In this document: positions 17,216 through 25,772 of the stretch, piece after piece
Position numbering within the stretch: the stretch's first letter is position 1
Layout: each line of letters opens with the position of its first letter
From: Halorubrum sp. PV6
GTDB taxonomy: Archaea; Halobacteriota; Halobacteria; Halobacteriales; Haloferacaceae
Direction of reading: 5' to 3'
DNA length: 64,000 bases
Assembly: GCF_003990725.2 (NCBI RefSeq)
Contig: NZ_CP030064.1
Span: 868,001 to 932,000 of the forward strand
The notes under the pieces: generated by a model
What the model saw: only the letters and a program-made list of their open reading frames with translations
Database searches by the model: none
What the model was told of the DNA's origin: nothing
Program-made: the position numbers and the translations under genes

Positions 17216-17866
17216 ATGCCCTCCACAAACGACACCGAGCGCCCACAGGAGGCGCTCGACGTTGCAAAACAGTATCTCAGACGTGAACGCCCGCTCAGCG
17301 CACTTGTCGTCGCACTCGCCGTATCGGTGTTCTCCGGGACGTACCTTGCGACTTCACTTCTCCCGGCGGTTGTTGTCGCGGTTATCTTGCTTGTCGCCGC
17401 GCGCGCTCCAGTCCTTCAATCGAGCGGGACGATTCGACTCCGAACGGACGCCGATCCGGAGACAGTCGTCGCTGAGTTCACCGGCCCGACACCCCCCGTG
17501 TTGGCGCTCCAGTGGGGCGTCGCCAGTGAGGTTACCACAGAAGACGATACGGCGATATACCCCGTCTCGTATCTTTTCGGACTCCGATCTGTAGAGGTCG
17601 CCGTTGACACGCATACGGATACTACAGCGAGCGGGGAGCGTCTGGTTGAATCCGAAGTCACGGTAAACGGTCAGCCTTGGGCAACGTACACTTCGACAAT
17701 CAGGTCCACGAACGAACAGACGACCATCGAGGTAGCGTATCTCTCAAACCGGCGTTTTGGTCTGCGACGCATCCCACAGGAACTACTCGCGAAACGGTAC
17801 CGCGACGAGGTGCTCACCGCTCAGGGATACACGGTCGTCGAACGCGACGCACACTTCGGTCTCTGA
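17216..17866 (+). CDS. Hypothetical membrane-anchored protein
   Basis: The start is placed at ATG 17216 (MPSTNDTERPQ), 216 residues; the frame is open farther upstream but with no sensible start. Two closely spaced hydrophobic segments (about residues 25-45 and 47-62) form a membrane hairpin, followed by a soluble beta-rich domain of about 150 residues with acidic and Thr-rich composition. GC is lower than in neighbours, and with the next two genes it forms a patch of unknowns left of tRNA-Lys. I recognise no domain. Confidence 0.7.
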   Translation: MPSTNDTERPQEALDVAKQYLRRERPLSALVVALAVSVFSGTYLATSLLPAVVVAVILLVAARAPVLQSSGTIRLRTDADPETVVAEFTGPTPPVLALQWGVASEVTTEDDTAIYPVSYLFGLRSVEVAVDTHTDTTASGERLVESEVTVNGQPWATYTSTIRSTNEQTTIEVAYLSNRRFGLRRIPQELLAKRYRDEVLTAQGYTVVERDAHFGL

Positions 17867-18004
17867 GAGCGATTCCGCTGAAACACTCAATTAGAGAACC
17901 GTTCTCGGAGCCGTGCTAAACACAGCGCACGTGTCGAGGGAACTCATCTCGGCCCGCTATCACGTTCAGAAGAACTACATAACAAGCCGAAAAAGAGCGA
18001 GAGA

Positions 18005-18205
18005 ATGGCAGCAGGCCTACGGAGTTGGTTAGTGAACTCGTGGCTCTATATTCCGATGAACGTTGCCGTTTGGGTGCTGCTGTGGGTTTCGATAGATGTG
18101 CTTTTCTCGGACGGTAGTGTGATCTCTGCCGCAATACCCGGAGCAGCGGGCGGATTGGCGTTCGGGATCTTCACCTATTATTTCAACGACCAAGACGGTA
18201 CGTAA
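18005..18205 (+). CDS. Small two-helix membrane protein of unknown function
   Basis: Sixty-six residues from ATG 18005, with a hydrophobic segment at about 8-33 and a second, Gly/Ala-rich one at about 38-58 ending in an acidic tail. The size and helix pair are like many haloarchaeal small membrane proteins. A weak AT-rich box (ATAACAAG near 17980) lies about 25 bp upstream. No relative is recognised; coding status rests on the clean hydrophobicity pattern and promoter spacing. Confidence 0.6.
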   Translation: MAAGLRSWLVNSWLYIPMNVAVWVLLWVSIDVLFSDGSVISAAIPGAAGGLAFGIFTYYFNDQDGT

Positions 18206-18600
18206 CGGAGTCCTCCGATCTGTTCGCGTCTGCTCCGATCGCTGTCGTCTCCGTTTCTCCCGTGTTATACGACGAACCGAACCTGCTCGCGATGCTGAAT
18301 ACGCACACCCCATTCAGCAGGCTGTTTGTATCTGCCGCTGAGAGGTTTAGCAGAGCCGTTGAGCGTGATCGTCGATGTGAGTAAGAAGACGTTGAACAAC
18401 TTGTTTCCGAGCGAAATACCGGCGAGAGTTCCGGCCTCCACCCCGTGGAGGGCTGGCGCACGCCCGAGCGCGCAACCCCCTGACTCGGCGCGGTTCAGTT
18501 CGATTCCGGTGAGTGATTGAATTGGCGTGCGAGATACAGAGGGGGCATCTGACGAGACGGGTGTGGCAAGATACTTTTTGCGAAGGACAGAAATCGCCGT
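18206..18600. other. 395-bp intergenic region
   Basis: No frame of either strand gives a convincing protein. A TTTTTGCG box near 18575 should be the promoter of the frameshifted lipoprotein at 18601. The rest is mixed-composition sequence without recognisable repeats or RNA structure; it may be remains of decayed genes. Confidence 0.5.
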
Positions 18601-19069
18601 ATGAATCGTCGTGCCCTCCTCGCCTCGCTCGCTACCGGTGGGGCCGCCTCGGCGTCCGGGTGTCTAGATAGTCTCGCGGGGGGCTTAACACGAGTCGTTC
18701 CAACTGGGCTACGTCGCAGTCCACAACTCCACCGAGGACGCTCACCAGATTGCGATTCGGGTGAGACGCGACGGAACGAACGTTCACCGTTCGACACACG
18801 ATGTCGCCGGACAGGACGGGGCCGTCGTCGAGAGCGCGATTCCGGAGTGCGACTGGGGGAGTACCCATGGGCGATACGAAGTCGCCGTTCAGATCAATAA
18901 TAGCGACTGGGTCACCGAGTCGTTCCAAGGGTACGACACGGACGGTGGCGACTGTTCGATCGCGATCGCTGAGGGGACACTCTGGGAGGAAGAACGCCTC
19001 GACTTCGGTTCCCGCCGAGCGTGTGATTACGACAACCCTCCTGATGGCCTCTGTTCGTTTGACTCGTGA
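18601..19069 (+). pseudogene. Frameshifted Tat lipoprotein
   Basis: The first frame starts MNRRALLASLATGG with a twin-arginine signal and a lipobox (ASGC, Cys at residue 21), then turns into Arg-rich nonsense after about residue 30. The second frame, from about 18697 to the stop at 19069, reads a sensible acidic domain (beginning ESFQLGYVAVHNSTEDAHQI) and has four Cys in its second half. An upstream TAA in that second frame at about 18686 shows the shift lies between about 18687 and 18700; removing one base there joins both parts into one protein of about 155 residues. Either a recent mutation or a sequencing error. Family not recognised. Confidence 0.75.
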
Positions 19070-19307
19070 GACACTCGGACGGTGTATTCAGCAAGGCCTT
19101 GCTAGACTATCTGCGAAAGAGGGGGTCAACAGAGCCGGAGACATCGGTACAGATTCCGGTCAGACTCGGTCGATGTGGTCGTAGACGCGGTCGCTGCCTT
19201 GCCAGAGACGGAGTTCGCCGTTCTCGTCGAACAGGGCATCAATTCCACTTCAAATCGCTTCCGTCCGGTTCCGTCACCGCATCGCTGTCGCTCTGCGGTT
19301 CGGAACA

Positions 19308-19381
19308 CGGGCCGGGCGCGATTTGAACACGCGACCGACGGATTAAGAGTCCGTCGCTCTCCCTAACTGAGCTACCGGCCC
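19308..19381 (-). tRNA. tRNA-Lys (anticodon CTT)
   Basis: On the minus strand GGGCCGG (19381-19375) pairs with CCGGCCC (19315-19309), with discriminator G at 19308. The anticodon stem ACGGA/TCCGT encloses CTCTTAA (anticodon CTT), and the T-arm has GTGTTCAAATC. No intron or encoded CCA. A CCTTTTACG box about 30 bp upstream on this strand (near 19410) is the likely promoter. Confidence 0.96.
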
Positions 19382-19507
19382 TCATCGAAACGTACCCCTG
19401 TCGACGTAAAAGGCCTTTTCATTCGACGGCGGGCGGCGGCCGCCCGCAGTCGCCGTCTCGCGTACAGAGCGCACTCGTTAAGTGTCGTCCCCCGGAAATC
19501 ACAGCCA

Positions 19508-20968
19508 ATGAGTGGGGCATCCGGATCGGCGCGAACGCGATACGCGATCCTCGGCTGTGGGAGCGTGGGCCACGCCGTCGCGGAGGACCTGACCGGTCGC
19601 GGCAAGGACGTGCTCATCCTCGACCGCGACGAGAGTCGCGTCGAGGCGCTCCGCGACCAGGACCTCAACGCCCGCGTCCAGGACGTCTCCGACCCTGACG
19701 TGGTCGAGGAACTCGACGACCGCGACATCGTGTTGATCCTCGCGAGCGACGTCGAGGCCAACAAGGCGGCCGTCTCGGCGGTCCGCGACACCGGCGGCGA
19801 CCACTACGTCGTCGTCCGCGCCTCCGACCCCGTCAGCGAAGACGAGCTGCGCGAACGCGGCGCCGACGTGGTGATCAACCCCTCGACGGTGATCGCCGAC
19901 AGCGCCCTCCAGTCGTTAGAGACCGGCGAGCTGGAGTACATGGCGCGCCAGCTCGCTGAGATCATCGAGGGCGCCGACGGCCGCATGGCCATCCTGACCC
20001 ACGACAACCCGGAGCCGGACTCCATCGCGTCGGCGACCGCGCTCCAGGCCATCGCCGACGCGTTCGGCGTCGACGCCGACATCCTCTACACCGGCGACGT
20101 GGGCCACCAAGAGAACCGGGCGTTCGTCAACCTCCTCGGGATCGATCTCGTCGCGCGCGAGGACGCCCCCAACCTCGCGGAGTACGGGACGATAGCGGCG
20201 GTCGACCTCGCGAAGTCCGCCGAGGACGGCTTCGATTTCGACGTGGACATCGACATCTACCTCGACCACCTCGAAGCCGAGGTCCCCTTCGACGCCCGGT
20301 TCGTCGACGTCCGGACGAACGTCTCGTCGACGTCGACGATCCTCACGAAGTACCTCCAGGAGTTCGACCAGTCGCCGACGGAGGCGGTTGCGACCGCCCT
20401 CCTCTACGGGATCCGCGCCGAGACGCTCGATTTCAAACGCGACACCACGCCCGCGGACCTGACGGCGGCCGCCTACCTCCACCCGTTCGCGAACCACGAC
20501 ACGCTCGAACAGGTGGAGTCGCCGTCGATGAGCCCGGAGACGCTCGACGTGCTCGCAGAGGCGATCCAGAACCGCGAGGTGCAGGGGAGCCACCTCTTTT
20601 CGACGGCCGGCTTCATCCGGGACCGCGAGGCGCTCGCGCAGGCGGCCCAACACCTGCTCAACTTGGAGGGGATCACGACGACGGCCGTGCTCGGCATCGC
20701 CGACGACACCATCTACCTCGCGGCGCGCTCGAAGGACATCCGGCTCAACATCGGGAACGTCTTAGACGAGGCGTTCTCCGAGATGGGCGACGCCGCCGGG
20801 CACTCGACGCAGGGGTCGCTCTCGATACCGCTCGGCATCTTCACCGGCATCGAGTCGAGCGGCGACAACCGCGACACCCTCCTCCACCTCACGGAGGAGG
20901 CCGTCCGGCGGAAGCTGTTCGACGCGCTCGGCGTCGAGGGCGGCGGCGAGAGCACCAACGGGTCGTAA
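19508..20968 (+). CDS. RCK (TrkA-N) - DHH/DHHA1 phosphoesterase fusion
   Basis: The 486-residue protein begins with an RCK/TrkA-N Rossmann domain (ILGCGSVGHAVAEDL, residues 14-28; to about 135), followed by a DHH phosphoesterase (THDNPEPDSIAS, residues 164-175, metal ligands His165, Asp166, Asp171) and a DHHA1-like end with nucleotide-binding SLSIPLGIFTG. The DHH triad itself reads Asp253-His254-Leu255, so one ligand is changed. DHH enzymes cut nanoRNA or cyclic dinucleotides, and RCK domains bind NAD(H) or nucleotides, so a ligand-controlled nucleotide phosphodiesterase is likely. The fusion is widespread in haloarchaea as far as I know. TTAAGTG before the start is the probable promoter. Confidence 0.88.
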   Translation: MSGASGSARTRYAILGCGSVGHAVAEDLTGRGKDVLILDRDESRVEALRDQDLNARVQDVSDPDVVEELDDRDIVLILASDVEANKAAVSAVRDTGGDHYVVVRASDPVSEDELRERGADVVINPSTVIADSALQSLETGELEYMARQLAEIIEGADGRMAILTHDNPEPDSIASATALQAIADAFGVDADILYTGDVGHQENRAFVNLLGIDLVAREDAPNLAEYGTIAAVDLAKSAEDGFDFDVDIDIYLDHLEAEVPFDARFVDVRTNVSSTSTILTKYLQEFDQSPTEAVATALLYGIRAETLDFKRDTTPADLTAAAYLHPFANHDTLEQVESPSMSPETLDVLAEAIQNREVQGSHLFSTAGFIRDREALAQAAQHLLNLEGITTTAVLGIADDTIYLAARSKDIRLNIGNVLDEAFSEMGDAAGHSTQGSLSIPLGIFTGIESSGDNRDTLLHLTEEAVRRKLFDALGVEGGGESTNGS

Positions 20969-21054
20969 CTCGGCGGCGAGAGCGAGACGCTCATCTGACC
21001 GGCGGAGCGGTTTTTACGTCTCAGCCCTTAACGCTGTCACCGCCGACGCCGACC

Positions 21055-21267
21055 ATGCACGTCCCCGACGACCCCCCGGAGAACTGTCCCGCCTGTGGCG
21101 CCCCGTACGCGTCGGTCTCGCGGCACGCCGGCGGGTTCATGGTCAACCTGATCGACAACGAGCGGTACCGACGGGTGTGTTTCCACCCGGTCGGCACGAG
21201 CGCCGGCGCGGCCTTCGACTGTTTTCATCACACGCACCGCCAAGCCGGCGGCTCGGTTGACGAGTAG
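21055..21267 (+). CDS. Small Cys/His-rich protein, possible zinc binder
   Basis: Seventy residues from ATG 21055. It has NCPACGAPY at residues 10-18 and CFHH at about 56-59; two Cys near the start and Cys-His-His near the end could ligate one zinc ion. The rest is polar. Conserved small proteins of this appearance are common in haloarchaea, and no function is assigned. A TTTTTACG box near 21011 and a TTAACG at 21028 offer promoter candidates. Confidence 0.7.
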   Translation: MHVPDDPPENCPACGAPYASVSRHAGGFMVNLIDNERYRRVCFHPVGTSAGAAFDCFHHTHRQAGGSVDE

Positions 21268-21354
21268 CACGCTTCGAACACGGCGAAAAGGAAGCGACAG
21301 CCGCGAGCGATGCCCGCGGAACGCCGCCGTCCGGTCGGCCGCGACGCTCGTGAT

Positions 21355-22329
21355 TTAAAAGTCGTCGCCGGTCGTGATCGAGGTGTACGAGCCGATCAGC
21401 GCGCCGGACAGGTCCACGTCCTCCAGCGTGGCTCCCTCGTCGACGACGGAGTTGCGAACGGTCGAGTCGGCGATCGTCGCGTCGGGGAAGACGACCGCGC
21501 GTTCGAGCGCCGAGTCGGTGATCGTCGCGCCCGACATCACGTGAACCACGTCGCCGAGGTCGCTGTTCTCGACGGTGGCGTCGTCGGCGACGAGCGTGCC
21601 GCCCTCAAGCGCGTACTCGACCGCGTCGAGGTAGCTGTCGGCGGTCCCGATGTCGAACCACGCGCCGTCGAAGGTGTACGCGTGGACGCCGCCGCGCTGT
21701 TGGAGCCACTGCAGGAACCAGCCCGGCTCGTCCGGGTTGTTGCCGTCTTCGAGGTAGGTCCCGAGGTCGGGCAGCGTCTCCGCGGGGAAGGCGTAACACG
21801 CGATAGAGACGAGCGTGCTCTTCGGGTCGTCGGGCTTCTCCTGGAAGTTCACGACCTCGTCGCCGTCGAGTTCGACGAGCCCGTACGACTTGGCGCGCTC
21901 GCGGTCCTCGACGTCGTAGGCGGCCAGCGTCGGGGTCCCCTTCGATTCGAAGAAGTCGGCGAACTCGCCCAGATCGAAGCTGATCATGTTGTCGCCGGCC
22001 ACGACGATCAGGTCGTCGTCGACCCCTTCGCGGTCGACGAGCTGTGCCAGCGCCCCGACGACGCCGAACTTCTCGTCTTCCTCGACGGTCTCTTCGACCG
22101 AGAGGGTGGGCTTTTCGAACGGACTGTCGGCGAGGTACTCGTCGAACGTGTCGGCGAAGCGCTCGTTCGTCGAGACGAACACCTCGTCGACGCGGTCGTC
22201 GGCCTCCAGATCCTCGAATATCTCGTCGATGACGGTGTTTTCGCCGACCGGGAGGAACATCTTCGGCCGGGTTTCGGTGATCGGCCAGAGCCTGGTCGCG
22301 TAGCCACCCGCGAGTACAACGGCTTTCAT
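21355..22329 (-). CDS. Sugar-phosphate nucleotidyltransferase (NDP-sugar pyrophosphorylase)
   Basis: The 324-residue enzyme starts with the signature LAGGYATRLWPITETRPKM near residue 6, followed by the Mg-binding AGDNMISFDL and FQEKPDDP. The last 80 residues form a left-handed beta-helix with VENSDL, ITDSAL and IADSTV turns, as in bifunctional GlmU/RmlA-long types. It should make an NDP-sugar from sugar-1-phosphate, for S-layer N-glycans or exopolysaccharide. It stands alone, so the sugar cannot be told. Confidence 0.92.
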   Translation of the reverse strand: MKAVVLAGGYATRLWPITETRPKMFLPVGENTVIDEIFEDLEADDRVDEVFVSTNERFADTFDEYLADSPFEKPTLSVEETVEEDEKFGVVGALAQLVDREGVDDDLIVVAGDNMISFDLGEFADFFESKGTPTLAAYDVEDRERAKSYGLVELDGDEVVNFQEKPDDPKSTLVSIACYAFPAETLPDLGTYLEDGNNPDEPGWFLQWLQQRGGVHAYTFDGAWFDIGTADSYLDAVEYALEGGTLVADDATVENSDLGDVVHVMSGATITDSALERAVVFPDATIADSTVRNSVVDEGATLEDVDLSGALIGSYTSITTGDDF

Positions 22330-22434
22330 ATCACCTCCGTCTCACCCCGGTGTCATACTTCTTGCGCTCCTGTCAACGCCGATAAACGGTCTGTTGGTTT
22401 CCCAAGTCCGACCCCGACCGCGAGAGAGGGCGCG

Positions 22435-22731
22435 CTACTCGCTCAGCCGGTCGGTGTCTATCGAGACGCCCGGCGGGGTGACGACGAGGAACCCGCGGAA
22501 GTGCATCAACTCGCCGCCCATGTCTTTCACGTCGCGCGCGAAGCCCGCGGCGAGTTCGTTGAGGTCGCCGTCGATGGACAACACGAGGGTGTTACCGTAG
22601 TCGACGCTGCGAACCCACTCGTCTGGGTCGGTCGTCCCGTCGAGGACGCCGAGCACGACGTCGCCGGCGGCCGCGAACGCCTCGTCCATCTGCTCTTCGG
22701 CGTCGCGTAAGTCGAGGTCCCAGTCGCTCAT
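22435..22731 (-). CDS. DUF5779-like haloarchaeal protein
   Basis: Ninety-eight residues, acidic and without membrane segments; WVRSVDYGNTLVLSIDGDLNELA and GELMHFRGFLVVTPPG strands suggest a small alpha/beta fold. The length and the start MSDWDLDLRDAEEQ resemble the DUF5779 family found only in haloarchaea; I assign it from memory of that family, without a search. Function unknown. It is divergent from the DsbA-like gene at 22826. Confidence 0.75.
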   Translation of the reverse strand: MSDWDLDLRDAEEQMDEAFAAAGDVVLGVLDGTTDPDEWVRSVDYGNTLVLSIDGDLNELAAGFARDVKDMGGELMHFRGFLVVTPPGVSIDTDRLSE

Positions 22732-22825
22732 ACCTCAGGGTCGCGAGGCGGCGGCAAAAGCGTTCGGACGCGGGCTGCCGTCCCCGTCGCGGTGTCGTTA
22801 AGTGCGCACCGGCCCCAATCGGTGT

Positions 22826-23494
22826 ATGAACCACACGCGACGGTCACTCCTCGCGGGCGCGGCGTCGGTCGGCGTCGTCGGCGCGGCGGGCTGTCTCGGC
22901 GGCGGGAGCGCCGGAAGCGGCGGAAACGAACTCGACACGGGGTCGTACGACTGTTCCCTCTCCGAGCCGTCGAGCCCGGACCTCGAGTTCCGGCCGACGC
23001 TCGGCGACGCGAACGCCGACGTCGTCGTCAAGGCGTTCGAGGACTTCACCTGCGGTCACTGCGCCACGTATAAACTGGACCACTTTCCGACGATCCGCGA
23101 CGAGTACGTCGCCACCGGCCAGATCCGATACGAACACTGGGACTTCCCGATTCCCGTCAACGAGGCGTGGGCGGTCCCCGTCGCCAGCGCGGCCCGCGGC
23201 GTCGGGGCCCGTCAGGGCTCCGCGGCGTTCTTCGAGTTCGCCTCGGCGGCCTACGAGTCGCAGGGGAACTACAGCGGGGCGGCGATCGGCGACGCCGCCG
23301 AAGCGGCCGGCGCGGATCCCTGTCTCGCCATCGCCGACGCCCAGTTTGCGGCCTACGAGGAGGCGTCGATGGACGATCGAAGCGAGGGCGAGGCGATGGG
23401 CGTCTCCGGGACGCCGACAATCTTCGTGAACGGCGAGGCGGTCGCCGACTACAGAGCCGAGACGGTCGCGGCGGCGATCGACGACGCCTTATAA
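22826..23494 (+). CDS. Tat-exported DsbA-like thioredoxin-fold lipoprotein
   Basis: The 222-residue protein carries a twin-arginine motif (TRRSLLAG) and a lipobox (AAGC, Cys near residue 24), a Gly/Ser linker and a DsbA/thioredoxin_4 domain. The catalytic pair is FTCGHCATY at about residues 73-81, with the cis-Pro loop SGTPTIFVNGE near 195. It should act outside the membrane on disulfides of exported proteins. ATG 22826 follows GTTAAGTG at about 22799 by 27 bp, so it is probably leaderless. Confidence 0.93.
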   Translation: MNHTRRSLLAGAASVGVVGAAGCLGGGSAGSGGNELDTGSYDCSLSEPSSPDLEFRPTLGDANADVVVKAFEDFTCGHCATYKLDHFPTIRDEYVATGQIRYEHWDFPIPVNEAWAVPVASAARGVGARQGSAAFFEFASAAYESQGNYSGAAIGDAAEAAGADPCLAIADAQFAAYEEASMDDRSEGEAMGVSGTPTIFVNGEAVADYRAETVAAAIDDAL

Positions 23495-23569
23495 ATAACC
23501 GACGGCGGCTCGCTCGCGGTCCCCGCCCGAGCGCCGGTCTTTTGCCCGCTCGGCGCGTCTCCTCCGGTG

Positions 23570-24871
23570 ATGACTGCCGACGATCACGGGGAGCGACGCC
23601 GACTCGGCGCCGTCGTCCTCGCCGTGTTGATCTCGCAGGTCCTCCTGTACCCGGGCGTGCCGGCGCTCGTGGTCGCGCTCGGCGCCCCCGGCGGGATCGA
23701 CGCCGGGATGTGGTTCCTCGTCGCGGAGTTCGGCGCGTTCGTCGCCTTCGCGGTCGTCTGGGGCGCCGCCAGCGACGCGCTCGGTCGCCGGTCGCCCCTC
23801 ATCGTCGCCGGCGCGGTCGGCGGGGCCGCCTCCTACCTCGTGTTGGCCGTGCTCCCCGAGGTGGGGGTCGGCTTCCGGGCGGCGCTCGCGGTCCGGGTCG
23901 TCGGCGGCGCGCTCACCATCGGCGCCTTCTCGCTCGCGATCACCTCGCTGATGGACCTGGGCGGCGGTAACGGGCGCAACATGGGTACCGCCGGCGTCGC
24001 TATCGGGCTGGGTGCGGCGGTCGGCTCCGTGGTCGGCGGCGCGCTCGCGGACGCGAACGCGGTCTACCCGCTCTACGCCGGCGCCGCGGTGTTGGCGGGG
24101 GCGGCGGGGCTCGCGGGGACGGTCGACGACCGACTTGTCGCCGATCGGTCGAGCGCGCGGGACGGGGGGAGCGCCGGCACCGACGACGATGCCCCCGCCA
24201 ACACCCCGGACACCCCGGCCACCGATGTCGGACTGCGCGACGTGATCGCTCGGACCCGGACGACCCCCGGCCTCTTCGTACCCCTCGCGTTCGGCTTCGT
24301 CGACCGGCTCACGGCCGGTTTCTTCGCCTTGGTCGGCGTCTACTACTTCCAGGACCCCGAGACGTTCGGGCTCTCGGCGGCGGCCGCGGGAGGGACGCTC
24401 GCGCTCTTTTTCGTCCCCTTCGCGCTGTTGCAGGCCCCCTTCGGGTCGCTTTCGGACCGGATCGGCCGGCTCCGCCCCGTCGTCGTCGGCTCGGTCGCGT
24501 ACGGGGTCGTCACCATTGGCGTCGGCGTGGCCCCGACGTACCCGATCGCGGCCGGGCTCATGGTGCTCGTCGGGGTCTGCGGCGCGCTGATGGCGCCCGC
24601 GACGATGGCGCTCGTCACGGACTTAGTCGAGCCGGAGGCCCGCGGCGCGGCGATGGGACTGTTCAACGTGTTCGGCTCGCTCGGCTTCCTCACCGGCTTC
24701 CTGATCGGCGGGAGCGTCACCGAACTGTTCGGCTACACCGCCGCGTTCCTCGCGGTCGGCGCGCTCGAACTCCTCATCGCGGTGGCCCTGTTCCCGGCCG
24801 TGCGCGCGATCGCACCGGGCGACGGCCTCCGCGGCCACACGCGGACCGGCGGGCAGTCGCCCTCGGAGTGA
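23570..24871 (+). CDS. Major facilitator superfamily transporter
   Basis: I start at ATG 23570; GTG 23567 directly before it is equally possible. The 433-residue protein has 12 membrane segments, a motif A-like GAASDALGRRSPL after helix 2 and a mirror copy FGSLSDRIGRLRP in the second half, with an acidic loop near residues 190-220 between the halves. It belongs to the drug:H+ antiporter type of MFS; substrate unknown. Independent of flanking genes. Confidence 0.92.
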   Translation: MTADDHGERRRLGAVVLAVLISQVLLYPGVPALVVALGAPGGIDAGMWFLVAEFGAFVAFAVVWGAASDALGRRSPLIVAGAVGGAASYLVLAVLPEVGVGFRAALAVRVVGGALTIGAFSLAITSLMDLGGGNGRNMGTAGVAIGLGAAVGSVVGGALADANAVYPLYAGAAVLAGAAGLAGTVDDRLVADRSSARDGGSAGTDDDAPANTPDTPATDVGLRDVIARTRTTPGLFVPLAFGFVDRLTAGFFALVGVYYFQDPETFGLSAAAAGGTLALFFVPFALLQAPFGSLSDRIGRLRPVVVGSVAYGVVTIGVGVAPTYPIAAGLMVLVGVCGALMAPATMALVTDLVEPEARGAAMGLFNVFGSLGFLTGFLIGGSVTELFGYTAAFLAVGALELLIAVALFPAVRAIAPGDGLRGHTRTGGQSPSE

Positions 24872-24964
24872 CGGCGAGCCGCGGCCCCTGCGAGCCGAAC
24901 GCCCTCCGCGACCCGCCCGAGTCGAGCCCTTTTAAGGCGCGCGTCTCTTCGGTACGGACGACAG

Positions 24965-25738
24965 ATGGACATCCTCGTGGTGGGCGCCGGCGAGATCGGT
25001 CGCTGGATCGCCGACACCGTGTCGGCCGCCGACTCGCCCCTCGACGCGACCGTCGCCTTCGCCGACAGCGACCCGGCCGTCGCCGCGGACGCGGCCGCCG
25101 GGCGCGACGCCGAGACCGTTGGCGTCGACGCCGAGACGACGCACGACGCCGTGTGTCTCGCGGTGCCGATGTCCGCGGTCCCCGACGCGGTCGCCGCGTA
25201 CGCGCCCCGCGCCGAGCGGGCGATATTCGACGTCTCCGGCGAGATGACCGACGCGGTCGCGGCGATGCGCGACCACGCGCCCGACTGCGAGCGCGCGAGC
25301 TACCATCCCCTCTTCGCGCCGCCGCGCGTCCCCGGCAACGTCGCCGCCGTGGTCGACGCCGGCGGCCCGCTCATCGATGGAATCGGCGCCGCCATCGAGG
25401 CCGGCGGCAACGACGTGTTCGAGACGACGCCCGCGGAACACGACGAAGCGATGGAGACGGTCCAAGCCGGCGCGCACGCGGCCGTCCTCGCGTGGCGACT
25501 GGCGGGCGAGGCGGTGCGCGACGAATTTCACACCCCCGTCTCGGCCGCGCTCGACGAGGTCGCGGACACCGTCACCGAGGGGTCGCCCGCGGTGTACGCC
25601 GAGATCCAGCGCGCCTTCGACGGCGCCGACGACGTGGCCGCCGCGGCCGGCGAGATAGCCGACGCCGACCCCGAGGCGTTCGCCGCCCTCTACGAGCGCG
25701 CTCGCGGCGACCGCGAGGGGCGGGAGCGACACGAGTGA
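24965..25738 (+). CDS. tyrA: Prephenate dehydrogenase
   Basis: The 257-residue protein has an N-terminal NAD-binding motif (VVGAGEIGRWIAD), the strand AVCLAVPMSAVPDA, and SYHPLFAPPRVPGN, whose His lies where TyrA enzymes keep their active-site His. The C-terminal helical half is present. TyrA oxidises prephenate to 4-hydroxyphenylpyruvate for Tyr synthesis. TTTTAAGG at about 24931 lies about 30 bp upstream of the ATG. It precedes the Rsm22-like gene by 34 bp, so they are probably cotranscribed. Confidence 0.9.
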   Translation: MDILVVGAGEIGRWIADTVSAADSPLDATVAFADSDPAVAADAAAGRDAETVGVDAETTHDAVCLAVPMSAVPDAVAAYAPRAERAIFDVSGEMTDAVAAMRDHAPDCERASYHPLFAPPRVPGNVAAVVDAGGPLIDGIGAAIEAGGNDVFETTPAEHDEAMETVQAGAHAAVLAWRLAGEAVRDEFHTPVSAALDEVADTVTEGSPAVYAEIQRAFDGADDVAAAAGEIADADPEAFAALYERARGDREGRERHE

Positions 25739-25772
25739 GCCGACGACTGACCCGACCGACGCCGGAACTTCC

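Noticed and set aside
19308-19381. Integration site at tRNA-Lys
   Set aside because: No direct repeat of the tRNA 3' end was found near 16.9-17.2 kb and no integrase is present.
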